Assembly: GCA_023389425.1 (NCBI GenBank)
Contig: JAEWEK010000253.1
Location: forward strand, 1 to 13,534
Length of the DNA stretch: 13,534 nucleotides
From: Pseudomonadota bacterium
GTDB lineage: Bacteria; Pseudomonadota; Gammaproteobacteria; Burkholderiales; Burkholderiaceae_D
Direction: 5' to 3'
The translations under genes were made by a program, and so were the position numbers. Shown in pieces: positions 1-7,676 of the stretch (its first letter is position 1; every line of letters starts with the position of its first letter). The notes beneath the pieces are model-generated. The model saw only the letters and a program-made list of their open reading frames with translations, searched no databases and was not told the origin of the DNA.

Positions 1-107
1 GCGCGCAGCCGCAGCCGTCCGTGTGCGACGCCGAGGAAGCGCTGGAGGACGCCCGCGCCTGCGTGCTGCGCCAGAGCGAACAGGCGCGCGCGCTGGCGCC
101 GGGCTGA
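1..107 (+). CDS. C-terminal tail of an unrecognised protein (5' end outside window)
   Basis: An open frame enters from the left edge, reads in codons from base 3 and stops at TGA 105-107. The 34 visible residues are rich in Ala, Glu and Arg with two Cys (for example SVCDAEEALEDARACVLRQS). Nearly every codon ends in G or C, like the real genes further on, which supports it as coding. It is too short to assign to a family. Its orientation matches the aryl-CoA ligase that starts 102 bp downstream, so it could belong to the same catabolic region. The apparent promoter and operator in the gap suggest the ligase also has its own transcription start. Confidence 0.5.
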   Translation, partial: AQPQPSVCDAEEALEDARACVLRQSEQARALAPG

Positions 108-123
108 GACCCCGGATGGAACC

Positions 124-139
124 CAAGCGAATCCGCTTG
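124..139. promoter_or_regulatory. Short perfect stem-loop between genes
   Basis: CAAGCG and CGCTTG form a perfect 6-bp stem around the 4-base loop AATC, 16 bp after the upstream stop codon. No run of T follows, so it is not a standard intrinsic terminator. Its right arm overlaps the candidate -35 box at 137-142. It could be a weak terminator for the upstream gene or a regulatory site. Confidence 0.35.
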
Positions 140-165
140 CTGAGCACATAGTTTAGGTCTAAAGT
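137..165 (+). promoter_or_regulatory. Candidate sigma-70 promoter for the aryl-CoA ligase operon
   Basis: TTGCTG (137-142) and TAAAGT (160-165) are separated by 17 bases and resemble -35 and -10 boxes, with 3 of 6 and 4 of 6 consensus matches. Transcription would start near 172, giving a leader of about 38 bases before the ATG at 210. The -10 box lies inside the inverted repeat at 149-166, so a bound repressor would block it. Confidence 0.4.
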
Positions 166-166
166 A
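149..166. promoter_or_regulatory. Inverted repeat, candidate MarR operator
   Basis: The sequence TA-G-TTTAG-GT-CTAAA-G-TA is an 18-bp inverted repeat with perfect 5-bp core arms (152-156 and 159-163) around GT, plus matching outer TA/TA; only the G/G pair at 151/164 breaks it. MarR-family dimers usually bind AT-rich palindromes of about this length that overlap promoters. A MarR gene is the second gene of the operon that starts here, so autoregulation is a reasonable inference. The repeat is seen in the sequence; its use as an operator is inferred. Confidence 0.45.
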
Positions 167-209
167 AGCGCCGGTTCCGGTCCATCACTCACTCTTCCAC
201 GGGGCGTCC

Positions 210-1853
210 ATGACACGCTTTACCGCTGCAGACCTGAGTCCTTCCGCCTACGTGGACGGCTTCGCGCGCGCCAGCCTGCCGCCGTTCGACGAGTGGCCCG
301 ATTTCCTGTTCGAGCTGCCCGAGCTGCGCTATCCCGCGCGCCTGAACTGCGTGGCCGAGCTGGTCGACCGCGCGGTGGCACGCGGCTGGGGCCAGCGCGT
401 CGCGCTGCACGGCGCCGGCGTGCGCTGGACCTACCGCGAGCTGCAGGAGCGCATCGACCGCATCGCCCACGTGCTGCGGCGCGAGCTCGAGCTCGTGACC
501 GGCAACCGCGTGCTGCTGCGCGGCGCCAACAGCCCGATGATGGCGGCGGCCATCCTGGCCGTGCAAAAGGCCGGGCTGATCGCGGTACCCACCATGCCGC
601 TGCTGCGCGCGGCCGAACTGTCCAAGATCATCACCAAGGCGCGGGTCGACGCGGTGCTGTGCGCCGGCGCGCTGTGCGGCGAATTCAAGGAACTGTCGGT
701 CCCGTGCCCGCCGCTGCTGCGCTTCGGCGACCCGCTCGACGGGAACGGGCTGGAGGCGCGCATGCAGGCGCACGCCGAACCGTTCGCCGCCGTCGACACC
801 GCCGCCGACGACATCTGCCTCATCAGCTTCACCTCCGGCACCACCGGCGTGCCGAAAGGGACCATGCATTTTCACCGCGACGTGCTGGCGATCTGCGACT
901 GCTTCCCGCCGCACGTGCTGCGCTCGCGGCTCGACGACGTCTTCATCGGAACGCCGCCGCTGGCCTTCACCTTCGGCCTCGGCGGCCTGCTGCTGTTTCC
1001 GCTGCGGGTGGGCGCGAGCGCGGTGCTGCTCGAAAAACTCACGCCCGAATCGCTGCTGGCCGCGATCGAACACTACCGCGCGACGGTGTGCTTCACCGCC
1101 CCGACTTTCTACCGCCAGATGGCGCCGCTGGCCGGGCGCTTCGACCTGTCCAGCCTGACGCGCACCGTGTCCGCCGGCGAGGCGCTGCCGCTGGCGACGC
1201 GCGACGCCTGGCGCCAGGCGACTTGCCTCGACATGATCGACGGGATCGGCGCCACCGAAATCCTGCACATCTTCATTTCCGCTTCCGGCGCGGACATCCG
1301 TCCCGGCGCCACCGGCAAACCGGTGCCGGGCTACCGCGCCTGCATCCTCGACGAGCACGGCAAGGAGCAGGTGCCGGGCGTCATCGGCCGCCTTGCGATC
1401 AAGGGGCCGACCGGGTGCCGCTACCTGTCCGACCCGCGCCAGCGCGACTACGTCAAGAACGGCTGGAACCTCACCGGCGACGCCTATGAGATGGACGCCG
1501 ACGGTTACTTCCACTACCGCTCGCGTACGGACGACATGATCATCTCGGCCGGCTACAACATCGCCGGCGTCGAGGTCGAGGAGGCGCTGCTGCGCCATCC
1601 GGCGGTGGCCGAATGCGGCGTGATCGGCTTGCCGGACGAAGAACGCGGCCAGCTGGTCGAGGCCCACGTGGTGCTCAAGCCGGGCATCGAAGCAGGCGAG
1701 GCGACCGCGCACGAGCTGCAGGAATTCGTCAAGCGCCAGATCGCGCCGTACAAGTATCCGCGCTCAGTCAAGTTCCGCGACCGCCTGCCGCGCACCGAAA
1801 CCGGCAAGCTGCAGCGGTTCAAACTCAGGGCCGAGACGGCCGGGCAGGAATGA
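210..1853 (+). CDS. Aryl-CoA ligase, 2-aminobenzoate/benzoate-CoA ligase type
   Basis: This 547-residue member of the adenylate-forming (ANL) family activates a carboxylic acid with ATP to an acyl-adenylate and transfers it to CoA in the cytoplasm. The family motifs appear in order: the phosphate loop SFTSGTTGVPKG (206-217), GIGATE (345-350), the TGD motif (422-424), the hinge region with R439 and D441 followed by the ISAGYNIAG stretch (445-453), and the C-terminal PRTETGKLQR (527-536) whose K533 is the catalytic lysine. The N-terminal block with SPSAYVDGFAR and LPELRYPARLNC resembles proteins annotated as 2-aminobenzoate-CoA ligase or benzoate-CoA ligase, so an aromatic acid is the likely substrate, but specificity cannot be read from sequence alone. 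ATG 210 follows CGGGGCG, a weak ribosome site. The stop overlaps the start of the MarR gene, suggesting translational coupling and a shared catabolic operon. Confidence 0.88.
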   Translation: MTRFTAADLSPSAYVDGFARASLPPFDEWPDFLFELPELRYPARLNCVAELVDRAVARGWGQRVALHGAGVRWTYRELQERIDRIAHVLRRELELVTGNRVLLRGANSPMMAAAILAVQKAGLIAVPTMPLLRAAELSKIITKARVDAVLCAGALCGEFKELSVPCPPLLRFGDPLDGNGLEARMQAHAEPFAAVDTAADDICLISFTSGTTGVPKGTMHFHRDVLAICDCFPPHVLRSRLDDVFIGTPPLAFTFGLGGLLLFPLRVGASAVLLEKLTPESLLAAIEHYRATVCFTAPTFYRQMAPLAGRFDLSSLTRTVSAGEALPLATRDAWRQATCLDMIDGIGATEILHIFISASGADIRPGATGKPVPGYRACILDEHGKEQVPGVIGRLAIKGPTGCRYLSDPRQRDYVKNGWNLTGDAYEMDADGYFHYRSRTDDMIISAGYNIAGVEVEEALLRHPAVAECGVIGLPDEERGQLVEAHVVLKPGIEAGEATAHELQEFVKRQIAPYKYPRSVKFRDRLPRTETGKLQRFKLRAETAGQE

Positions 1854-2347
1854 TGGCGGAACAGGACAAGCACGGCGAAGCGCTGGACCTGGCCAGCCGC
1901 CTCACCATCGAACACCACCAGTCGCTCAAGCTGTGGCTGCGCATGCTGTCGTGTACGGTGCGGATCGAGAACGAGATTCGCAGCCGCCTGCGCGAAAGCT
2001 TCGGCATCACGCTGCCGCGCTTCGACCTGATGGCGCAGCTCGAGCGCCATCCCGACGGATTGCGCATGGGCGAACTGTCGAGGCGCATGATGGTCACCGG
2101 CGGCAACGTCACCGGCATCACCGACTTGCTCGAACGCGAAAAGCTGGTGCGGCGCGTCCCCGATCCCAAGGACCGGCGCGCGTATTCGGTCACGCTGACG
2201 GACGCCGGCCGCGCCGCCTTCGCCGAGATGGCGGCAGTGCATGAGCGCTGGATCGAGGAGCTGCTGCGCGATATTCCCGCCGACCAGAAGACGGCGCTCA
2301 TCGAGCTGCTGTCGCACATGAAACGCCATCTGGATACGGCTGGCTGA
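1850..2347 (+). CDS. MarR-family transcriptional regulator
   Basis: The 165-residue protein has the length and layout of MarR regulators: helices at both ends for dimerisation around a winged helix-turn-helix. The stretch LRMGELSRRMMVTGGNVTG leads into the recognition helix, and DPKDRRAYSVTLTDAG forms the wing with the conserved Asp and Arg residues. MarR proteins repress catabolic or efflux genes and release DNA when a ligand binds; next to aryl-CoA ligases the ligand is often an aryl-CoA thioester. ATG 1850 overlaps the ligase stop (ATGA). ATG 1853 directly follows it, with AGGAA just upstream, and either may be used. The frame stays open further upstream, but that part lies inside the ligase gene and encodes no MarR-like sequence. 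The palindrome at 149-166 is its most likely target here. Confidence 0.88.
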   Translation: MMAEQDKHGEALDLASRLTIEHHQSLKLWLRMLSCTVRIENEIRSRLRESFGITLPRFDLMAQLERHPDGLRMGELSRRMMVTGGNVTGITDLLEREKLVRRVPDPKDRRAYSVTLTDAGRAAFAEMAAVHERWIEELLRDIPADQKTALIELLSHMKRHLDTAG

Positions 2348-2443
2348 CGCGCTCCGGCAAAGTTCAATTGCATGGCTTAGGGCTGCGCAAACGCGCGATG
2401 CCGGTGCAGGTGTAAACTTGGCTGAATCGTTGCGGAGCCAAAT

Positions 2444-2911
2444 ATGAACAGCGTGAGCCGGGAGGAAGTTGACGCAAAGATTGCCGTCGTCGATGCCAAG
2501 ACCGAGGGACATGTCGCGGCAATCCGTGCGAGCATCGATGGTCTCGTGGCGCGGATGGATGAACGCGACAAGCGCTACGATGAACGCGACAAGAGATTAG
2601 ATGAGCGGATGGGGCGGATCGAACGATTGTACGAGCAAACCCAGGCGGCCATCGGCGATCTCAAGAAGACAACGATCGTCACCGGCATTAGCGCGGTCAT
2701 CGCCATTGTGCTCGGCGTCGGCGCCATCAACGCGGCCTTGCTCTCCAATATGATTGCCGCCTTTCAGGCGGGTAGCAGCATCGGGGCCACGCAGGCCGAG
2801 CTCAGGCGCCAGGTGGAGGAAACCGCTGTCCTGGTCAGGCAGCTGCAGTCGGCACAGAAGCAGCCAGCCCTGCCTGCGACACCTTCGCCGCAGCTGCCGC
2901 GCCGACCCTAA
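2444..2911 (+). CDS. Small coiled-coil single-span membrane protein, unknown function
   Basis: The 155-residue product has three visible parts. Residues about 5-75 are highly charged and heptad-like, including the near-repeats ERDKRYD and ERDKRLD (41-54), and should form a coiled coil. Residues about 76-105 (TTIVTGISAVIAIVLGVGAI and on) are a hydrophobic membrane segment. Residues 117-138 look like a second short amphipathic helix, followed by a Pro-rich tail. Similar small proteins are known to me only as hypothetical. ATG 2444 has a good ribosome site, GGAG at 2434-2437, six bases away. It lies 96 bp after the MarR stop and seems to be a separate unit. Codons such as AGA and TTA (near 2594-2599) are unusual next to its neighbours and could mean a different history. 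Its stop overlaps that of cobQ on the other strand. I infer no function beyond membrane anchoring and self-association. Confidence 0.75.
   Translation: MNSVSREEVDAKIAVVDAKTEGHVAAIRASIDGLVARMDERDKRYDERDKRLDERMGRIERLYEQTQAAIGDLKKTTIVTGISAVIAIVLGVGAINAALLSNMIAAFQAGSSIGATQAELRRQVEETAVLVRQLQSAQKQPALPATPSPQLPRRP
2558..2593 (+). repeat. Tandem 21-bp period repeat inside the coiled-coil gene
   Basis: GATGAACGCGACAAG occurs at 2558-2572 and again at 2579-2593, an exact 15-base match with a 21-base period. It encodes two consecutive heptads (DERDKRY, DERDKRL), and a third diverged DERM copy follows. The period is seven codons, as expected for duplication of a coiled-coil heptad. Confidence 0.75.
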
Positions 2912-4374
2912 GCCGATTGCTGCGCGGCCAGCGCCAGAAGGCGCGTGAGCAAGGGTTCGGCGGCATCCGCAATGCGGTCGAGGCTGGCATTGCGCAGTGC
3001 CGCGCTGTCGATTTCTTGCGCGCCGTGCAGGCCGGCCCAGTCGAGCAGCGCTGTGCAGGCACGCGGATTGTCGAATAAGCCGTGCAAGTAGGTGCCCAGG
3101 ACCTGTCCATCGCCGGAAATCGCGCCTTCGGTACGGCCATCGATGCGGAACGCCGGCCGCGCCATCGCCGCGCCTTCCGATTCGCCCATGTGAATTTCAT
3201 AACCGTCGACCGGCGCCTCGGCGCGCCCGAAAGCGCAGGCGCCGCTGAGCTGTGCCAGCCGTTTGCTGCCTGCCAGCGTGGTCCGGATATCCACCAGGCC
3301 CAGCGCCGGTGACGCGCCGGCCGCACCTTCGACGCCGTGCGGATCGTCCACGCTGGTCCCGAGCATCTGGAAGCCACCGCAGATGCCGATGACCTTGCCT
3401 CCGTAGCGCAGGTGGCGGCGGATCGCGTGGTCCCATCCGTACTCGCGCAACCATGCCAGGTCGGCGCGCGTGTTCTTGCTGCCCGGCAGGACGATCAGGT
3501 CGGCGCCGGGGATGGCCTCGCCCTGGCGCACGAAGCGCAAGTCCACCTCGGGATGGACGCGCAGCGGATCGAAGTCGGTGTGGTTGCTCATGCGCGGATA
3601 GCTCGGCACCACCACCCTGAAAGCGCCTGCGCGTGGCGCCACCGCCTGCACGGCATCCTCTGCGTCCAGGTACAGGCCGTGCAGGTAGGGCAGCACCGCC
3701 AGCACCGGCTTGCCGGTCTCACGTTCCAGCCATTCCAGCCCGGGCTCCAGCAGCGCGATGTCGCCGCGGAAGCGGTTGATGACGAAGCCGACGATGCGGG
3801 CGCGCTCGCCCGGCGACAGGCAGGATAGGGTGCCGACGATGTGCGCGAACACGCCGCCGCGGTCGATATCGGCGATCAGCACCACCGGGCAGTCGACCGC
3901 CTCGGCGAATCCCATATTGGCGATGTCGCGGTCGCGCAGGTTGATTTCGGCCGGGCTACCCGCGCCCTCGACGATGACGGCCTCGTAGCGGCTGCGCAGG
4001 CGCGCGTGCGATTCGAGCACGGCCTGCATCGCCACGGTCTTGTACTGGTGATAGTCGCGCGCATGCATCTCGGCGCGCACGCGGCCATGGACGATGACCT
4101 GGGCGCCGGTGTCGCTGGACGGCTTGAGCAGCACCGGATTGAAGTCGGTATGCGCGGCGACGCCGGCGGCGATGGCCTGCAGCGCCTGGGCGCGGCCGAT
4201 CTCGCCGCCGTCGCTGGTGACCGCGCTATTGAGTGCCATGTTCTGCGGCTTGAAAGGGGCGACCTTGACGCCGCGGCGATACAGCAGGCGGCACAGCGCG
4301 GCGACCAGCGTGCTCTTGCCGGCGTCGGAGGTGGTGCCTTGCACCATCAGGGTAGGGTAGGGGAAGCTGCTCAT
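2908..4374 (-). CDS. cobQ: Cobyric acid synthase (CobQ/CbiP)
   Basis: CobQ uses glutamine and ATP to amidate the b, d, e and g carboxylates of adenosylcobyrinic acid a,c-diamide, giving adenosylcobyric acid in vitamin B12 biosynthesis. The 488-residue length is typical. The N-terminal synthetase half has the P-loop GTTSDAGKST (13-22), the FKPQNMALNS block (41-50) and IVEGAGSPAEINL (134-146). The C-terminal triad-type glutamine amidotransferase half has the nucleophile Cys332 in GICGGFQMLG and the catalytic-type His431 in GTYLHGLF. ATG at 4374 is the only sensible start; the bases just upstream (CACCTG) do not make a good ribosome site. No other cobalamin gene and no recognisable B12 riboswitch is visible, so this copy stands apart from a cob operon in this window. 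It is co-oriented with the tRNA-Arg 62 bp upstream. Confidence 0.95.
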   Translation of the reverse strand: MSSFPYPTLMVQGTTSDAGKSTLVAALCRLLYRRGVKVAPFKPQNMALNSAVTSDGGEIGRAQALQAIAAGVAAHTDFNPVLLKPSSDTGAQVIVHGRVRAEMHARDYHQYKTVAMQAVLESHARLRSRYEAVIVEGAGSPAEINLRDRDIANMGFAEAVDCPVVLIADIDRGGVFAHIVGTLSCLSPGERARIVGFVINRFRGDIALLEPGLEWLERETGKPVLAVLPYLHGLYLDAEDAVQAVAPRAGAFRVVVPSYPRMSNHTDFDPLRVHPEVDLRFVRQGEAIPGADLIVLPGSKNTRADLAWLREYGWDHAIRRHLRYGGKVIGICGGFQMLGTSVDDPHGVEGAAGASPALGLVDIRTTLAGSKRLAQLSGACAFGRAEAPVDGYEIHMGESEGAAMARPAFRIDGRTEGAISGDGQVLGTYLHGLFDNPRACTALLDWAGLHGAQEIDSAALRNASLDRIADAAEPLLTRLLALAAQQSA

Positions 4375-4436
4375 CAGGTGCGAACGATAGCATGCCCGCT
4401 TGTCGATCGCGCCCTGGATGCCGATCCTGGGAGAAC

Positions 4437-4511
4437 TGGTCCCTCCGACTGGAATCGAACCAGTATCCCACGCTTAGGAGGCATGTGCACTATCCATTGT
4501 GCTACGGAGAG
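4437..4511 (-). tRNA. tRNA-Arg (anticodon CCU), CCA encoded
   Basis: On the minus strand the sequence folds into a full cloverleaf of 72 bases plus an encoded CCA. The acceptor arms CTCTCCG and CGGAGGG pair with one G-U. The D stem GCAC/GTGC has loop AATGGATA. The anticodon stem CATGC/GCGTG carries loop CTCCTAA with anticodon CCT. The variable region is GGAT, and the T stem ACTGG/CCAGT carries loop TTCGATT. The discriminator is A, followed by CCA (plus-strand 4437-4439). The CCU anticodon reads the rare arginine codon AGG, which fits a GC-rich genome where CGC dominates. No T-rich terminator is visible between it and cobQ. Confidence 0.93.
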
Positions 4512-4606
4512 GACGCTGGCGCCGGAAGCGGCGCGCGATGGCAGGGCGGACCTGCGGTTCGGCGAGCGGACGCTGCTGGTGCAGCCCGGTATCGTGAACT
4601 GCCGCA

Positions 4607-4612
4607 ATTATA
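4607..4612 (-). promoter_or_regulatory. Perfect -10 box, likely promoter of tRNA-Arg
   Basis: On the minus strand these bases read TATAAT, an exact -10 consensus. The only -35 candidate is weak: ATGACC (plus-strand 4628-4633), four of six matches at a short 15-base spacing. Transcription would begin about 100 bases before the mature tRNA end, leaving a 5' leader for RNase P to remove. It lies back to back with the candidate uup promoter. Confidence 0.5.
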
Positions 4613-4654
4613 GCCGAGGATGCGGGTGGTCATCGAGATTCGGCCGAAGCCCGG

Positions 4655-4660
4655 TACAAT
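4655..4660 (+). promoter_or_regulatory. Candidate -10 box of the uup promoter
   Basis: TACAAT matches the -10 consensus in five of six positions and lies 39 bases before the uup start, so the leader would be about 30 bases. No good -35 box is seen 16-18 bases upstream (around 4631-4638). A perfect 10-bp palindrome TTCGGCCGAA (4639-4648) sits in the spacer and could influence promoter use. Confidence 0.4.
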
Positions 4661-4699
4661 GCTCGTTTCTTTGCATTCCAGCCGCGCCTCCGCACACTT

Positions 4700-6613
<1,914 letters not shown>

Positions 6614-6634
6614 GCTCCTTCCGCAACATTAAAC

Positions 6635-6658
6635 GCCGGCTTGTCCGGCTTTTTTTTT
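6635..6658 (+). terminator. Intrinsic terminator of uup
   Basis: GCCGG (6635-6639), loop CTTGT and CCGGC (6645-6649) form a GC-rich hairpin followed directly by nine T residues. It begins 21 bases after the uup stop. Short A-rich sequence before the stem (6631-6633) could pair with some of the Ts, so weak activity on the opposite strand is possible. Confidence 0.93.
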
Positions 6659-6921
6659 GCGCTGTCTGCGTTAAGTGTTGAAAGTGATTCGTCGTTCCGG
6701 CGCAGGGGTTTCCATCGAGCCAGCCATTTCGCTCTCTCATGAATTCGGTCAACCAGACCAGTCCGCCATCGGCCTGGTTCTGTCATCTACCGCACAGAAG
6801 CTTGCAGGCATCCGCGTAAAGTTGAGTCGCAGTGCAGGCGGCTGCCGTGGATGGCGGTCGTCGCAACATTTAACTTTTTGATAACGGCAGCGCTTAACAC
6901 GCGGCCAGCCACCGGAGCGAC
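6659..6921. other. Long intergenic leader before the polysaccharide locus
   Basis: No convincing gene lies here; the short frames present lack ribosome sites and family-like sequence. The stretch is less GC-rich than its surroundings, most clearly at 6861-6900, where GCAACATT, TTAACTTTTTGATAAC and CGCTTAACA follow one another. This is the likely promoter and regulator region of the CAAX-protease/epsL genes, although no clean -35/-10 pair is visible. An imperfect inverted repeat, AACCAG with CTGGTT, lies at about 6750-6781. A ribosome site GGAG (6914-6917) precedes the next ATG. Confidence 0.5.
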
Positions 6922-7644
6922 ATGACCGAGCCTGACGAACCGCGGATCGCCACCACCGCCAGCCCGGCCCCGGCCGACGTGCCCATGCTGAACCGCGCTG
7001 CCTGGAGGCGGATCCTGCCCTTCCTGGCCTACGTGTTCTTCATTTTCGTCGGCGACATGCTGGAACGGATGGGCTTTCCGGCGTCCAGCCTGCTGTGGCT
7101 GTACCCGGTGAAGATCGCCGTCGTGATCGTCCTGCTGGCCGTCAACTGGCGGCAGTACGAGGAACTCAGGCAGGGCGCGCCGGGTCGGACGGTGGCGCTG
7201 GCGGCGGTGGCGGGCGCGGTGGTGCTGGTCTTGTGGATCAGCCTGGATGCGCCGTGGATGGTCGTCGGCTCCGCTCCCGGTTACGACCCGCAGGTCGGCA
7301 AGGGGATCGACTGGCCGCTGGTGCTGGTGCGGACCGCTGGCGCCGCGCTGGTGGTGCCCGTGATGGAGGAATTGTTCTGGCGCTCGTTCTTGATGCGCTG
7401 GATCGAGGCCGCCGAGTTCCAGTCGCTTGATCCGGCTCAACTCGGCATCAAGAGTTTCGTCATCACAATATTTTTGTTCGGCTTCGAACACAACTTGTGG
7501 CTGGCGGGGATGGTGGCGGGGGCGGTGTACGGGTGGCTGTACAAGCGCTACCGCACCTTGTGGGCGCCGATCGTGGCGCATGCGGTGACCAATGGCCTGC
7601 TCGGGGTCTGGGTCGTGGCGACCGGTAACTGGTCGTATTGGTGA
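6922..7644 (+). CDS. Exosortase-associated CAAX-type (ABI) membrane protease
   Basis: This 240-residue integral membrane protein carries all the motifs of the CAAX protease/bacteriocin-processing (Abi) family: EELFWR (149-154, EExxxR), FGFEH (186-190, FxxxH) and HAVTN (220-224, HxxxN), which form the active site inside the membrane. Hydrophobic segments are seen near 33-45, 58-75, 90-108, 132-148, 178-205 and 213-233. The size and the ILPFLAYVFFIF start resemble the CAAX protease-related subgroup found in exosortase/PEP-CTERM polysaccharide loci of proteobacteria. The role is inferred to be processing or maturation of an envelope protein linked to the EPS system; the substrate is unknown. ATG 6922 is preceded by GGAG at four bases. 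Its stop lies 8 to 32 bases before the candidate ATG starts of epsL, so the two are almost certainly co-transcribed. Confidence 0.85.
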   Translation: MTEPDEPRIATTASPAPADVPMLNRAAWRRILPFLAYVFFIFVGDMLERMGFPASSLLWLYPVKIAVVIVLLAVNWRQYEELRQGAPGRTVALAAVAGAVVLVLWISLDAPWMVVGSAPGYDPQVGKGIDWPLVLVRTAGAALVVPVMEELFWRSFLMRWIEAAEFQSLDPAQLGIKSFVITIFLFGFEHNLWLAGMVAGAVYGWLYKRYRTLWAPIVAHAVTNGLLGVWVVATGNWSYW

Positions 7645-7676
7645 ACAAGACAATGATGCTCGAGAAAACAAAGAAC

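Noticed and set aside
189..1712. Long minus-strand open frame opposite the aryl-CoA ligase
   Set aside because: Same artefact of high GC; Arg/His/Gln-rich sequence with no recognisable domain. The plus-strand ligase motifs are unambiguous.
1613..1849. N-terminal extension of the MarR frame inside the ligase gene
   Set aside because: The extension translates to Arg/Gly-rich sequence typical of an out-of-frame read of the ligase. MarR homology starts only after the ligase stop.
4437..4511. tRNA-Arg as the attachment site of an integrated element
   Set aside because: No second copy of the tRNA 3' end, no integrase and no mobile genes are present; both flanks look like core genome.
6750..6781. 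Imperfect hairpin (AACCAG with CTGGTT) as a riboswitch or small RNA
   Set aside because: The stem is only six pairs with an internal bulge and a long loop. No known riboswitch layout could be recognised.
6675..6881. Short plus-strand open frame in the gap after the uup terminator
   Set aside because: It has no ribosome site, no GC third-position pattern like the neighbours and no recognisable sequence. The stretch is better read as a leader and regulatory region.
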